NCBI GenBank assembly: GCA_900315585.1
Contig: OMZP01000007.1
Coordinates: 18,847-82,846 of the forward strand
Source: an uncultured Eubacteriales bacterium
GTDB lineage: Bacteria; Bacillota; Clostridia; Christensenellales; Aristaeellaceae
DNA: 64,000 nt
Reading direction: 5' to 3'
The first letter of the stretch is position 1, and every line of letters starts with the position of its first letter. This document shows positions 44,991 through 53,800 of this stretch, one piece after another. A program made the position numbers and the translations under genes. The notes beneath the pieces were generated by a model, which did no database searches, was not told the DNA's origin, and worked only from the letters and a program-made list of their open reading frames with translations.

Positions 44991-45587
44991 CTACAGCTCC
45001 CGTCTGCCCTCGAACGCCCGCAGCAGCGTCACCTCGTCGGTGTATTCCAGCTCGCCGCCGATGGGCACGCCGTGGGCGATGCGGGTCACCTTCACGCCCA
45101 TGGGCTTGATCAGCCGGGAGATGTAGGCCGCGGTGGCCTCGCCCTCCACGTCCGGGTTGGTGGCCAGCACCACCTCCTGGATCTCCCCGTCGGAAAGGCG
45201 GCTCATCAGCTCGCGGATGCGGATGTCGTCCGGGCCGATGCCGTCCATCGGGGAAATCACCCCGTGGAGCACGTGATACAGCCCGTTGTACTCCCGCATG
45301 CGCTCCATGGCGTTCACGTCCCGCGGGTCCTTCACCACGCACACGATGTCCCGCCGCCGGCTGCTGTCCGAGCAGATGGCGCAGAGATCCGTATCGGTGT
45401 AGTTGCCGCAGACGGGGCAGAAGTGAATCTGCTTCTTGCCGTTGAATATGGAAACCGCCAGCTCCCGAACCTGCTCCTCCGGCAGGCCGATGATGTGGTA
45501 GGCCAGCCGCTGGGCCGTCTTGCGGCCCACCCCCGGCAGCTTCGAGAGCTGGTTCACCAGCTTGGCAATCGCCTCGATTTCAGCCAT
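44991..45587 (-). CDS. recR: Recombination mediator RecR
   Basis: 198 aa. The helix-hairpin-helix region [20 protein letters not shown], the four-cysteine zinc finger [16 protein letters not shown], and the Toprim domain ([28 protein letters not shown]) are all present. It loads RecA onto gapped DNA with RecF/RecO. ATG at 45587 is three bases after the YbaB stop, so the two are coupled. The usual upstream dnaX is absent from this window. Confidence 0.97.
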   Translation of the reverse strand: MAEIEAIAKLVNQLSKLPGVGRKTAQRLAYHIIGLPEEQVRELAVSIFNGKKQIHFCPVCGNYTDTDLCAICSDSSRRRDIVCVVKDPRDVNAMERMREYNGLYHVLHGVISPMDGIGPDDIRIRELMSRLSDGEIQEVVLATNPDVEGEATAAYISRLIKPMGVKVTRIAHGVPIGGELEYTDEVTLLRAFEGRREL

Positions 45588-45590
45588 AGT

Positions 45591-45935
<345 letters not shown>

Positions 45936-45996
45936 ATTCGATACCATCCTTTCCAAAGTCGCAGCCAGCGCCGCGTCCGCAAATTTTCACAGGATA

Positions 45997-46025
45997 ATTA
46001 TAGCATAAAACGGAATGGGGCGCAA
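45997..46025 (-). promoter_or_regulatory. Promoter of ybaB-recR
   Basis: TTGCGC (46025-46020) and TATAAT (46002-45997) with a 17-base spacer on the minus strand, back-to-back with the exporter promoter on the other strand. Confidence 0.7.
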
Positions 46026-46031
46026 GGGCGC

Positions 46032-46060
46032 TTGCAAGCGCGACGTTCCTGTGTTACAAT
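46032..46060 (+). promoter_or_regulatory. Promoter of the polysaccharide exporter genes
   Basis: TTGCAA (46032-46037) and TACAAT (46055-46060) with a 17-base spacer, 44 bases before the permease start. Confidence 0.75.
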
Positions 46061-46103
46061 AAAAATGGAAATATAGGCAAACTCTCTTTCAAGGAGCAAC
46101 GAT

Positions 46104-46976
46104 ATGGACGATACCCGCAAGACCGCAGGCTGGGACACGGTGATCCGCCCCCGCAAGGGCTGGTTCGACATCGACTTCAAGGGCCTGGTGCGCTACCGCG
46201 ACCTGATCTGGCTGATGGTGAAGCGCAACTTCACCGTGCTCTACAAGCAGACCATCCTGGGCCCGGCCTGGGTGGTGATCCAGCCGCTTCTCACCACGCT
46301 GGTGTTCACGGTGGTGTTCGGCAACCTGGCCGGGCTGCCCACCGACGGTGTGCCGAAGTTCCTGTTCTACATGGCGGGCAATATCATGTGGCACTTCTTC
46401 TCCCAGTGCCTCACCGTGACCAGCGAAACCTTCACCAAGAACAGCAAGCTGTTCGGCAAGGTCTACTTTCCCCGGCTGGTGATGCCCTTCGCCACGGTGC
46501 TGACGGAGATGATCAACTTCGCGGTGCAGTTTCTTATGTTCATCGTGTTCGTGGTGATCTACGCGGCCCGGCCGGACAGCGGCGTCCATCCCAACTGGCA
46601 GCTGATCGCCCTCACGCCGCTGATGCTGATCCAGCTGGGCATCCTGGGCCTGGGCTTCGGCATCATCATCTCGGCCCTGACCACGAAATACCGCGACCTG
46701 GCCATGCTGGTCACCTTCGGGGTGCACCTGTGGATGTACGGCACGCCCGTGACCTACTCCACCAGCATGATCGCCGACAAGTTTCCCCACCTGCTGGGCG
46801 TCTACATGCTCAATCCCATCACCCCCATCATCGAGCTGTTCCGCGCCGCCTACCTGGGCGTGCCCCGCTATTCCTACGGCTACAACCTGCTCTCCGTGGG
46901 CGTGACCGCCTTCGTGTTTATGCTGGGCGTGATCCTGTTCAGCCGGACGGAAAAGACGTTTATGGATACCGTGTGA
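46104..46976 (+). CDS. ABC-2 type polysaccharide export permease (Wzm/TagG-like)
   Basis: 290 aa with about six hydrophobic helices. The N-terminal amphipathic interface (YRDLIWLMVKRNFTVLYKQTILGPAW) is the TagG/Wzm pattern, and SALTTKYRDLAMLVTFG and LLGVYMLNPITPIIELFRAAYLG are further family landmarks. It forms the channel for a lipid-linked polysaccharide or teichoic-acid-like polymer. AAGGAG precedes the ATG. The ATPase partner follows after a repeat-filled gap of 194 bases, so read-through of the repeat is needed if they are one transcript. Confidence 0.93.
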   Translation: MDDTRKTAGWDTVIRPRKGWFDIDFKGLVRYRDLIWLMVKRNFTVLYKQTILGPAWVVIQPLLTTLVFTVVFGNLAGLPTDGVPKFLFYMAGNIMWHFFSQCLTVTSETFTKNSKLFGKVYFPRLVMPFATVLTEMINFAVQFLMFIVFVVIYAARPDSGVHPNWQLIALTPLMLIQLGILGLGFGIIISALTTKYRDLAMLVTFGVHLWMYGTPVTYSTSMIADKFPHLLGVYMLNPITPIIELFRAAYLGVPRYSYGYNLLSVGVTAFVFMLGVILFSRTEKTFMDTV

Positions 46977-46980
46977 TTGA

Positions 46981-47143
46981 GTGTGGAGAGTAGAGTGTGG
47001 GGTGTGGAGTTATAATTGGCCGCGTTCAAAAGCCAGTTTGTTTCCATCCACACATGACGCGAAGCAACGTGACGCAGAATAAAGGAATCATAAAGCGCCG
47101 TTCCCCTGCAAACTTCAACTCCACTCTCCACTCTCTGATTGCT
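46981..47143. repeat. Inverted heptamer element (GAGTGTG/GAGAGTA type)
   Basis: Left arm 46981-47012 shows GAGTGTG, GAGAGTA, GAGTGTG and GGGTGTG units; the right arm (47117-47143) is CTCCACTCTCCACTC. It separates the exporter permease from its ATPase. It belongs to the same class as the other heptamer elements but with a different unit. Confidence 0.75.
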
Positions 47144-47170
47144 TGACTGACGATAGAATGAGGAACTACC

Positions 47171-48430
47171 ATGTCTGAACGAGTTTTAGAGGTCGACTCC
47201 GTCTCCAAGGAATACCGCCTGGGCATGATCGGCGGCGGCACGCTGCACGACGATCTGAACAGCTGGTTTGCCCGCATCCGCGGCAAGGAAGACCCGAACG
47301 TGAAAATCGGCAAGGAGCACCTGGCCTACAACCAGAAGTTCTGGGCGCTGAAGGACGTGTCCTTCAACGTCGACCGGGGCGATGCCGTGGCCATCCTGGG
47401 CCGCAACGGCGCGGGCAAGAGCACCCTTTTGAAGCTGATCAGCCGCATCACCGCGCCCACCGAGGGCGAGATCCGCATCCGCGGGCGGGTGGCGAGCTTG
47501 CTGGAGATCGGCACGGGCTTCCACCCGGAGCTTTCAGGCCGGGACAACATCTACCTGAACGGCGCCATCCTGGGCATGAACCGGGCCGAGACGACGAGCA
47601 AGCTCAAGGAGATCGTGGAGTTTTCCGAGATCGAGCCCTTCATCGACACGCCGGTGAAGCGATATTCCAGCGGCATGTACGTGAAGCTGGCCTTCGCCGT
47701 GGCCGCCCATTTGGACCCGGACGTGATGATCTGCGACGAGGTGCTGGCCGTGGGCGATCTGGCCTTCCAGCAGAAGTGCCTCACCAAGATGAGCGAGATC
47801 GCCCGCAGCGGCCGCGCCGTGCTCTACGTGAGCCACAACATGCGCACCGTCAGCCAGCTGTGCAGCCGGGGCATTTACCTGGACGGCGGACATCTGACCT
47901 ACGACGGCACCGTGGAGCGGGCCATGGAGCTCTACGGCGGCTCCAGCGCCCGCAGCGTCTCCCGCAACCTGGACGAGGTGCCCCGCACCAAGGACCGGGG
48001 CGACACCATGCGCATGCTGTCCATCGATTTCATCAATACCCAGGCCCTGGAATACGAGATGGACTCCGCCATGGAGTTCACCCTCACCAGCATCTCCCAC
48101 ATCGCCGAGCCCCGGCTGCGCATCCGGCTGATTTTGCAGAACAGCATCGCCACGCCCATCGCGATGACCCAGACCGAGCCGTTTGAGGTGGCCGCCGAGG
48201 AGACCTTCACCCGGAAGATCCGATTCCCGCTGGACGGCGTAGCCCCCGGCGAATACATCATCAAGATGTCCCTCGTCTCCGGCACCCCCCGGGGCCGCAC
48301 CAACTACTACGACACCATCGTGGACGTCAGCCGCTTCGTCATCACCGACGACCCCGCCGTGAACGCCGGGTTCATCTGGTCCGAGCGGCTGTGGGGCAAC
48401 GAGCGGCTGAAGCCGCTGGAGATGGAGTAA
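47171..48430 (+). CDS. Polysaccharide ABC exporter ATPase with C-terminal Wzt-like domain
   Basis: 419 aa. Walker A is ILGRNGAGKSTLLKL, the signature is RYSSGMYVKLAFAVA and Walker B is MICDEVLAVGD. The N-terminal extension of about 30 residues before the core (RLGMIGGGTLHDDLNSWFARI) is characteristic of Wzt/TagH. Residues about 260-419 form a beta-rich C-terminal domain of the Wzt carbohydrate-binding type (MLSIDFINTQALEYEMDSAMEFTL; PFEVAAEETFTRKIRFPL), which in known systems recognises the polymer end. It works with the permease just upstream. Confidence 0.93.
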   Translation: MSERVLEVDSVSKEYRLGMIGGGTLHDDLNSWFARIRGKEDPNVKIGKEHLAYNQKFWALKDVSFNVDRGDAVAILGRNGAGKSTLLKLISRITAPTEGEIRIRGRVASLLEIGTGFHPELSGRDNIYLNGAILGMNRAETTSKLKEIVEFSEIEPFIDTPVKRYSSGMYVKLAFAVAAHLDPDVMICDEVLAVGDLAFQQKCLTKMSEIARSGRAVLYVSHNMRTVSQLCSRGIYLDGGHLTYDGTVERAMELYGGSSARSVSRNLDEVPRTKDRGDTMRMLSIDFINTQALEYEMDSAMEFTLTSISHIAEPRLRIRLILQNSIATPIAMTQTEPFEVAAEETFTRKIRFPLDGVAPGEYIIKMSLVSGTPRGRTNYYDTIVDVSRFVITDDPAVNAGFIWSERLWGNERLKPLEME

Positions 48431-48805
48431 AGAGCCTTCCCCTTTAGGGGAAGGTGCCGAACGAAGTGAGGCGGATGAGGTCGTTCTCTCCTTGACTTGC
48501 GGGGAAATTTCAGGCGCAAGCAGCGCACGGCCAATTTGATTCTATGATAAGGGAGATTGGCCGCGCGCTGAAAGCGCCGCGAAATTCCCCCGCAAGCCGG
48601 CGTCGAACGCTGCATCCAACCCGAAATGCCACGGACGGCAGGAATGCCGTCCCTGTGACGAGGTTTGACATCGCGGCTGACCCCGCAGGGACGCCATTCC
48701 TGGCGTCCGTTTCCCGCAGGGTCAGCGCAACACCGCCATTCCAAAAGCCTTCCCCTCTGGGGAAGGTGGATCGCCGCGCAAGCGGCAAGACGGATGAGGT
48801 CGTTC
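48431..48805. repeat. Composite repeat region with long palindromes
   Basis: CCTTCCCC/GATGAGGTC copies bound the region (48431-48484 and 48743-48805). Between them are a near-perfect long palindrome (about 48494-48602: CTTGCGGGGAAATTTC at one end, GAAATTCCCCCGCAAG at the other, with GGCCAAT / ATTGGCC inside) and a second inverted pair (48633-48712: GGACGGCAGGAATGCCGTCC against GGACGCCATTCCTGGCGTCC). The 428-base gap holds no gene. Confidence 0.85.
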
Positions 48806-48858
48806 ACCGTCGGGACGGCAGCCCCCACGCCTGACCAAAACATGAAAGGAACCCACAC

Positions 48859-50094
48859 ATGATCGCAGAAATCCTCTCCGTGGGCACGGAGCTGCTCATG
48901 GGCCAGATCGCCAACACCGACGCCCAGTACGTCTCCCGCCGCCTGGCGGAGCTGGGCATCGTCCTCTACCGCCACACCACCGTGGGCGACAATCCCGCCC
49001 GGGTGAAGGAGGCGCTGGGCGAGGCGCTGGGCCGGTGCGACATCGTCATCACCACCGGCGGCCTGGGCCCCACCGAGGACGACCTGACCAAGGAGACGGT
49101 GGCGGAGTACTTCGGCCTGCCTATGGAACTGCACCAGCCGAGCCTGGACGCCATCATCGCCCGCATGACCGCCACCGGCCACCCCATGACCGAGAACAAC
49201 GTCAAGCAGGCCTACTTCCCCGTGGGCGCGACGATCCTGCCCAACGCCTGCGGCACCGCGCCCGGCTGCGTGGTGGAGGCGGAGGGCAAGGCCGTGGCCG
49301 TGCTGCCGGGGCCGCCCCACGAGCTTAAGGACATGTTTGAAAAGCAGCTCTCCCCCTGGCTGGCGAAGCACAGCGGCGCGCACATCGAGTCGAAGTTCCT
49401 GCGGGTGTTCGGCATCGGGGAATCGAGGCTGGAGACGATGCTCACGGACCTGTTCCACACCGACAACCCCACCCTGGCCCTCTACTGCGGCCCCGGCGAG
49501 GTGCAGGCCCGGATCACGGCCCAGGCCGCGGACGGTGAAGCGGCGCTGGCCATGATCGCCCCGCTGGAGGCTGAGATCCGCCGCCGCCTGGGCGACGCGG
49601 TCTACGGCGAGGGCCTCGATAATTCCATCGAAAAGACGGCCTTCACCCTGCTGAAGCAGCGGGGCGAGACCGTCACCTTCGCCGAGAGCTGCACCGGCGG
49701 GCTGCTGGCGGCGCGGCTGGTGGGGGTTCCCGGGGCCAGCGAGGTGCTGCACGAGAGCCACGTCACCTACGCCGACGCCGCCAAGGCGCGGGTGCTGGGC
49801 GTGAAGGAGGCAACCCTGGCCGCCCACACCGCCGTCAGCGCCGAGACCGCCGTGGAGATGGCCGAGGGCGCGCGTCGGATCAGCGGCGCGGACTGGGCCG
49901 TGTCCACCACCGGCTACGCCGGGCCCGACGGCGGCGCGGACGGCACGCCCGTGGGCACCGTCTACATCGCCGTGGCCGGAAAGAAGGGCACCGCCGTGAA
50001 GGAATGCCACTTCCGGGGCCAGCGGGCCTACGTCCGCACCCTCGCCGCCTCCTGGGGCTTCAACCTGCTGAGGCTGGAGCTGGAGAAAGCATGA
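48859..50094 (+). CDS. cinA: CinA-family nicotinamide mononucleotide deamidase-related protein
   Basis: 411 aa full-length CinA. The N-terminal MoaB/MogA-like domain (IAEILSVGTELLMGQIANTDAQYV; TTGGLGPTEDDLTKETVA; LPGPPHELKDMF) and the C-terminal CinA deamidase domain (VTFAESCTGGLLAARLV; GYAGPDGGADGTPVGTVYIA) are intact. The C-terminal domain converts NMN to nicotinic acid mononucleotide in related enzymes. In other Firmicutes the gene is near recA and competence genes; here no recA is adjacent. GGAA precedes the ATG, with a hairpin terminator after the stop. Confidence 0.95.
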   Translation: MIAEILSVGTELLMGQIANTDAQYVSRRLAELGIVLYRHTTVGDNPARVKEALGEALGRCDIVITTGGLGPTEDDLTKETVAEYFGLPMELHQPSLDAIIARMTATGHPMTENNVKQAYFPVGATILPNACGTAPGCVVEAEGKAVAVLPGPPHELKDMFEKQLSPWLAKHSGAHIESKFLRVFGIGESRLETMLTDLFHTDNPTLALYCGPGEVQARITAQAADGEAALAMIAPLEAEIRRRLGDAVYGEGLDNSIEKTAFTLLKQRGETVTFAESCTGGLLAARLVGVPGASEVLHESHVTYADAAKARVLGVKEATLAAHTAVSAETAVEMAEGARRISGADWAVSTTGYAGPDGGADGTPVGTVYIAVAGKKGTAVKECHFRGQRAYVRTLAASWGFNLLRLELEKA

Positions 50095-50123
50095 ACAAGC
50101 CTTCCCCAGAGGGGAAGCTTGTT
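50095..50123 (+). terminator. Terminator of cinA
   Basis: Stem AACAAGCCTTCCCC / GGGGAAGCTTGTT with a 3-base loop, immediately after the stop, followed by TTGCGG. The tract is short, so strength is moderate. Confidence 0.7.
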
Positions 50124-50174
50124 TGCGGTTGCCTACAGATAATTGTGAATCCGTGAAATGTAGTCAGCCTATAC

Positions 50175-50318
50175 AGCGTACAGATCCTTCGCTTTGCTCA
50201 GGATGACAAGGTTTCAATTCGTTGTCATCCTGAGCGGAAGGTTGGAAACCCGGAGGGTTTCCAAGTCCGGCCTGTGGGCCGGACCGCGGATTTTCAATCC
50301 AGGGGATTGAAAACCGCG
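50175..50318. repeat. CATCCTGAGC repeat followed by three back-to-back hairpins
   Basis: An inverted CAGATCCTTCG..CTCAGGATGAC / GTCATCCTGAGCGG pair (50175-50236) is followed by three adjacent perfect or near-perfect stems: GGAAACCC/GGGTTTCC (50244-50262), GTCCGGCC/GGCCGGAC (50265-50284) and TTTTCAATCC/GGATTGAAAA (50291-50313). No T tract follows. They lie downstream of the CPBP gene on the opposite strand. Confidence 0.7.
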
Positions 50319-50357
50319 CCGATCCCTCGACTTTCCGTGAAGAGCCTCTTTTTTCAT

Positions 50358-51068
50358 TTACTCCCCCAGCGCCGTCTCCTGTCGCCACAGCCAGGGCACA
50401 TACACCGCGGCCACGGCGATGGTCGCCGCCACGTACACCATTTCGGCGGTCTGGTTTTCCGCCGCGAACTTGCTGGCCACGTCCACCGCGGCGTGGACGA
50501 GCACGCAGGGCCACAGGCTGCCGCCCTTGTAGAAGGCCAGCGTGAAGATGAAGCCCCAGGCGACGGCGAAGACCACCTGGAGCACCGTCTCCAGGTTTGC
50601 CTGGCCCGCCAGCAGGTTCACGATGTGGCCGATGCCGAAGGTCACCGCCGAGATGAGGATGGCCGGGACCCGGCCGTCCTTTTTGAGCAGCGCCCGGAAC
50701 AGGAAGCCCCGGAACAGCAGCTCCTCCACGTAGCCGATCAGCGCCATGGAGAGCACCGCCCACAGCTGGGCCGCTCCGGAGTAGACCGGCCTCACGCCGC
50801 CCCACAGGTTGCCCGTGGCCAGCACGACCATCGGGATAAAGTACCACAGCCGCGCCGGGTGAGCCGCCCAGCGATTCAGGCCATACTTCGCCTCCAGATG
50901 GTTGGCCTTCACGAACCAGGTCGCCCCGACGGCGATGGCCGCCAGCGCCGCCAGCATCCAGATGCTCTCATCCCCCAGGTTCCCGCGAATCGGGATCGTC
51001 GCCGCGCAATAGACGATGATCCACAGCACCGCAAACCACACTTCATTCTTTTCGTACAGCTTCTTCAT
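50358..51068 (-). CDS. CPBP family intramembrane glutamic/metalloprotease
   Basis: 236 aa with about seven hydrophobic helices. The CPBP motifs are EELLFRGFL (EExxxR), TFGIGHIVN (FxxxH) and VLVHAAVDVAS (HxxxD/N). Family members act as CAAX-like proteases or in bacteriocin self-immunity; the substrate is unknown. It overlaps the PadR gene stop region by 26 bases and is transcribed after it on the same strand, so both are controlled by the PadR promoter. Confidence 0.9.
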   Translation of the reverse strand: MKKLYEKNEVWFAVLWIIVYCAATIPIRGNLGDESIWMLAALAAIAVGATWFVKANHLEAKYGLNRWAAHPARLWYFIPMVVLATGNLWGGVRPVYSGAAQLWAVLSMALIGYVEELLFRGFLFRALLKKDGRVPAILISAVTFGIGHIVNLLAGQANLETVLQVVFAVAWGFIFTLAFYKGGSLWPCVLVHAAVDVASKFAAENQTAEMVYVAATIAVAAVYVPWLWRQETALGE

Positions 51069-51621
51069 GTTCCCCCGCTCCCTTCATGGCCTCCAGCATC
51101 CCTTCGCACCGGGCGCACCAGTCGCGCACCATCTGCTCGTACATCAGCCCGAACTCCGCCGTCATGCGCCAGTACAGCGCCTTCCGGGGGTCGTCCAGCG
51201 TGGCGGCGTAGCCCTCCACGCTCCGCATCGTGTCGTCGCTCTCCCCGGTGAACACCGAGGCCTCGGCCTCGATGGCCTTGAAGAACGCCATCGCCTCCTC
51301 CGGCGGCAGCTCTCCCAGGAAGAACGTCTTCAGCAGCAGCGGGCTGCGCTCGTACTTGGGCAGGTTGTCCTCCCTGAGCCACCGGAGCAGCTCGCCGCGC
51401 CCCGCCTCCGTGATGGCGAACACGTTCTTGTCCGGCCGACCGGTCTGGGCCACCCGGGTGACCCGTACCCAGCCGCGCTCCTCCAGCGTCCGCAGCTCCC
51501 GGTAGATCTGGCTGGTCTGCACCGGCCAGAAGTGGCGCAGCGAATCCCGGAACACCTGCATGATCTCATAGCCGGTCTTGTCCTCGTAGCCGATCAGGCC
51601 CAGTATGCCGTGCTTCAGCAT
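51043..51621 (-). CDS. PadR-family transcriptional regulator
   Basis: 192 aa. The N-terminal winged helix (LGLIGYEDKTGYEIMQVFRDSLRHFWPVQTSQIYRELRTLEERGWV) matches PadR; its core is GYEIMQ..SQIYRELRTLEERGWV. The rest is a helical domain as in the longer PadR (PF10400-type) proteins. It is co-transcribed with a CPBP protease. A perfect palindrome, TTCCACTTGTGGAA, lies between the -35 and -10 of its own promoter. Autorepression is inferred. The inducing ligand is unknown. Confidence 0.92.
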   Translation of the reverse strand: MLKHGILGLIGYEDKTGYEIMQVFRDSLRHFWPVQTSQIYRELRTLEERGWVRVTRVAQTGRPDKNVFAITEAGRGELLRWLREDNLPKYERSPLLLKTFFLGELPPEEAMAFFKAIEAEASVFTGESDDTMRSVEGYAATLDDPRKALYWRMTAEFGLMYEQMVRDWCARCEGMLEAMKGAGEHEEAVRKE

Positions 51622-51636
51622 GCCTTCACCTCCCTA

Positions 51637-51680
51637 TTCCACTTGTGCAATATTATAATTCCACTTGTGGAATATGTCAA
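51637..51680 (-). promoter_or_regulatory. PadR promoter and operator
   Basis: TTGACA (51680-51675) and TATAAT (51657-51652) with a 17-base spacer. The palindrome TTCCACTTGTGGAA (51659-51672) fills the spacer and a related half-perfect copy, ATTCCACTTGTGCAAT (51637-51652), covers the start site. Confidence 0.8.
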
Positions 51681-51712
51681 CCCCCTTTCATTGAAAAGAT
51701 TTGCCGAAACCC

Positions 51713-51741
51713 TTGACAACCCCCGGCTTTTGCGTTATAAT
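51713..51741 (+). promoter_or_regulatory. tRNA promoter
   Basis: Perfect TTGACA (51713-51718) and TATAAT (51736-51741) with a 17-base spacer, 28 bases before the first tRNA. Confidence 0.85.
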
Positions 51742-51769
51742 ATCCCTTGCGTTGATGAAAACGCGTTGT

Positions 51770-51846
<77 letters not shown>

Positions 51847-51882
51847 TCGCCAACCATGAGGGAACTCGTGGTTGGCTTATAT

Positions 51883-51959
51883 GCCGGCGTATCTCAGTTG
51901 GCTAGAGAATCCGGTTCATACCCGGAGTGTCATTGGTTCGAATCCGATCGCCGGTACCA
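51883..51959 (+). tRNA. tRNA-Met (CAT)
   Basis: A second cloverleaf with anticodon CAT, a fully paired acceptor stem apart from G1-T72, and encoded CCA. It lacks the C1-A72 mismatch, so it is elongator methionine, or possibly isoleucine read after lysidine modification. An integrase gene lies just downstream. Confidence 0.9.
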
Positions 51960-51965
51960 CCTAAA

Positions 51966-52003
51966 ATCGTGCAGTTTGTGGGGAACTGCACGATTTCTTT
52001 TTG
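51966..52003 (+). terminator. Terminator of the tRNA transcript
   Basis: Stem ATCGTGCAGTT / AACTGCACGAT followed by TTCTTTTT. A clear intrinsic terminator. Confidence 0.93.
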
Positions 52004-52254
52004 TGCAAAACATTCAAAATCCCTCTAATTTCTCTTTTCTGGCTCCTAACATTCCGGCCTTTTCAGGCGAATCGCTCCAAAATGGTGCAAATCGCTTTGA
52101 AATTCCAGTAATACTAATATTATAATTTAGTATTACTATGAATATGGCATTTCTGCTAATTGCAGGATTGCATCAGGGATTATGCAAATTCGAGCAAAAC
52201 TCTGTCTGTTCTGAGCACTCTTGGCAGTACCGGCGAAGGGATCATTTCAATTAT

Positions 52255-53334
52255 TTACGAGCAGAGCAGCTTGTCCACCCCCTCGACCGCTTCCTGCTTT
52301 CGGTTATCCCTGGGATGGCAATAGCGGTCCGCGGTGGTCTTGAAGTCTTTCTGCCCGATGATGCTTTGGATGGTCTTGACGGAAGCGCCCGCGTCGTTCA
52401 GCATGGTGGCGAAGCTGTGTCGGAAGACGTGGCTGCACGCGCCGTGCAGGTCGATGGTGCAGCGGATGCGCTCCATCATGCGACGGTGGATGCTGAAGGT
52501 GATAGGTTTCTTCTCGTCCCCCACCACGTAGGTATCCGGCTCGCCGCCTGGCTTGAGGTAATCCAGCAGCATGGGCATGATGGGAATGTCCCTCACGCCG
52601 CTCTCCGTCTTGGTGGTGCCGATGTAGGGATCGTTGGTTCCCTTGGGGAAAGTCACGTTCCGCTGGACGTGGAGGATATTATTCTCAAGATCAATATCTC
52701 CCCACCTCAGCCCGATGATTTCTCCGCGCCGCATGCCGGTGAAGATCGCCAGCGCTATGTAGCGCTGATCCATCGTTTCCAGCTTGCCCAGGTTGGCGAT
52801 GATATCCTGCACCGCCTCCATCGGCAGCGCTTCGCGCACCTTCTTGCGCTTCGAGGGAATCACCAGCCGGTGGTCGTCGGCAGGGTTGAAGTCGATCAGC
52901 CTGTCCTGCTTCGCGGACTCCAGGACAGCTTTGAGCATCGTCAGGATTTCCTGTATGGTCTTGTGGGATTTATCCTTTTTCTTGTCCCTGAAACGGCGCA
53001 CACGCTCTCGTGATGCTGCTCGCTTTGCTGCGTCCGCGCATCGCCGGGAACAATATTGCCGATGCCCCGTCTCGGGGAACGGCTGTCCGCACCACTTGCA
53101 GTTCCGAGTGCCGCCGCGCTGGAAGATCGCCAGCAGCTCCGGCGACGCCGGCAGGATCGCCTCGCGGAAATGCCGGCACAGGCTGCTGCCAACATAGCCG
53201 ACAGTATTCATGTAGCATTCCGTTTCCAGCGGCAGGCAGCCGTACTCCCGGTCATAATTCGCGCAGGCGTTCTCCACCGCCCGTCTGATCTTCGCTTTTT
53301 CTGACCTGATCAGCTCACGTCCCAATTCGTCCAT
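52255..53334 (-). CDS. Tyrosine recombinase/integrase with an N-terminal zinc-finger-like motif
   Basis: 359 aa. The C-terminal catalytic domain (about residues 165-350) has the arginine in TGMRRGEIIGLRW, the lysine in TKTESGVRDIP, the HxxR in HVFRHSFATML, the GQKDFKTTADRY motif with the catalytic tyrosine, and the terminal H in YCHP. An unusual N-terminal part carries CKWCGQPFPETGHRQYCSRRC, a four-cysteine zinc-finger-like cluster. It reads toward the tRNA genes, the normal arrangement for an integrase that uses a tRNA 3' end as target. GGAGG precedes the ATG. The GC content around it is lower than in the left half of the window. Confidence 0.92.
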   Translation of the reverse strand: MDELGRELIRSEKAKIRRAVENACANYDREYGCLPLETECYMNTVGYVGSSLCRHFREAILPASPELLAIFQRGGTRNCKWCGQPFPETGHRQYCSRRCADAAKRAASRERVRRFRDKKKDKSHKTIQEILTMLKAVLESAKQDRLIDFNPADDHRLVIPSKRKKVREALPMEAVQDIIANLGKLETMDQRYIALAIFTGMRRGEIIGLRWGDIDLENNILHVQRNVTFPKGTNDPYIGTTKTESGVRDIPIMPMLLDYLKPGGEPDTYVVGDEKKPITFSIHRRMMERIRCTIDLHGACSHVFRHSFATMLNDAGASVKTIQSIIGQKDFKTTADRYCHPRDNRKQEAVEGVDKLLCS

Positions 53335-53649
53335 TCATGCCCTCCTTCCTTTGTCTTGATTATCGTATTGCCGGTATTCCAACCTGCGCTTGGCTGCGCA
53401 TCACAGGTTTTTTTACCTCCCCGCCTCTGGCCGGGCTGTCCCCATTGCGTGATCCCGCTATCGCGGGGCTGTGGCTGGACAGGAGTATCATCATCCCCAT
53501 CATGCGTCATGGCGGGCAAGCCTTGCCACAGGCTCGCTCGGCAACCCGTTGATCGCTCCTCTATCAAAGGATCTTCGCGGCGGGAAGCCAGTCGCTCGGC
53601 ATGATAGTAATGTAGTCGAAATAACCATATGAAATTGTCAAGCAGATAT

Positions 53650-53734
53650 ATGTGCATTACTGCTCATATATCATGAATTGAATTATAATGTACATTACTG
53701 CTCATGTCGAGCAAATATGTGCGTTTCTGCACAT
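53650..53734. promoter_or_regulatory. Three palindromic operator-like repeats between the integrase and XRE genes
   Basis: Copies at 53650-53667 (ATGTGCATTACTGCTCAT), 53688-53705 (ATGTACATTACTGCTCAT) and 53717-53734 (ATGTGCGTTTCTGCACAT). Each is an imperfect palindrome of ATGTGCA..TGCACAT type. They lie between divergent genes and just upstream of the XRE promoter. The rest of 53335-53800 is GC-poorer DNA with no supportable gene. Confidence 0.75.
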
Positions 53735-53740
53735 TTTAAC

Positions 53741-53769
53741 TTGATGTTCGGATTTATATTCTATATAAT
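53741..53769 (+). promoter_or_regulatory. Promoter of the XRE-cas3 unit
   Basis: TTGATG (53741-53746) and TATAAT (53764-53769) with a 17-base spacer. The third operator copy ends seven bases before the -35. Confidence 0.75.
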
Positions 53770-53800
53770 TGAATCAGGATTGAAACAGGGGGGCAGACCC

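Noticed and set aside
52222..52243. Short inverted match to the tRNA 3' end (CGCCGGTAC-like) near the integrase stop
   Set aside because: Only about nine bases agree and they are inverted, so this does not serve as an attachment site. The true second site may lie beyond the window.
53310..53657. Minus-strand frame of 115 codons upstream of the integrase
   Set aside because: It overlaps the integrase start, has no clear ribosome binding site and no recognisable motif. A small excisionase-like gene cannot be excluded but is not supported.
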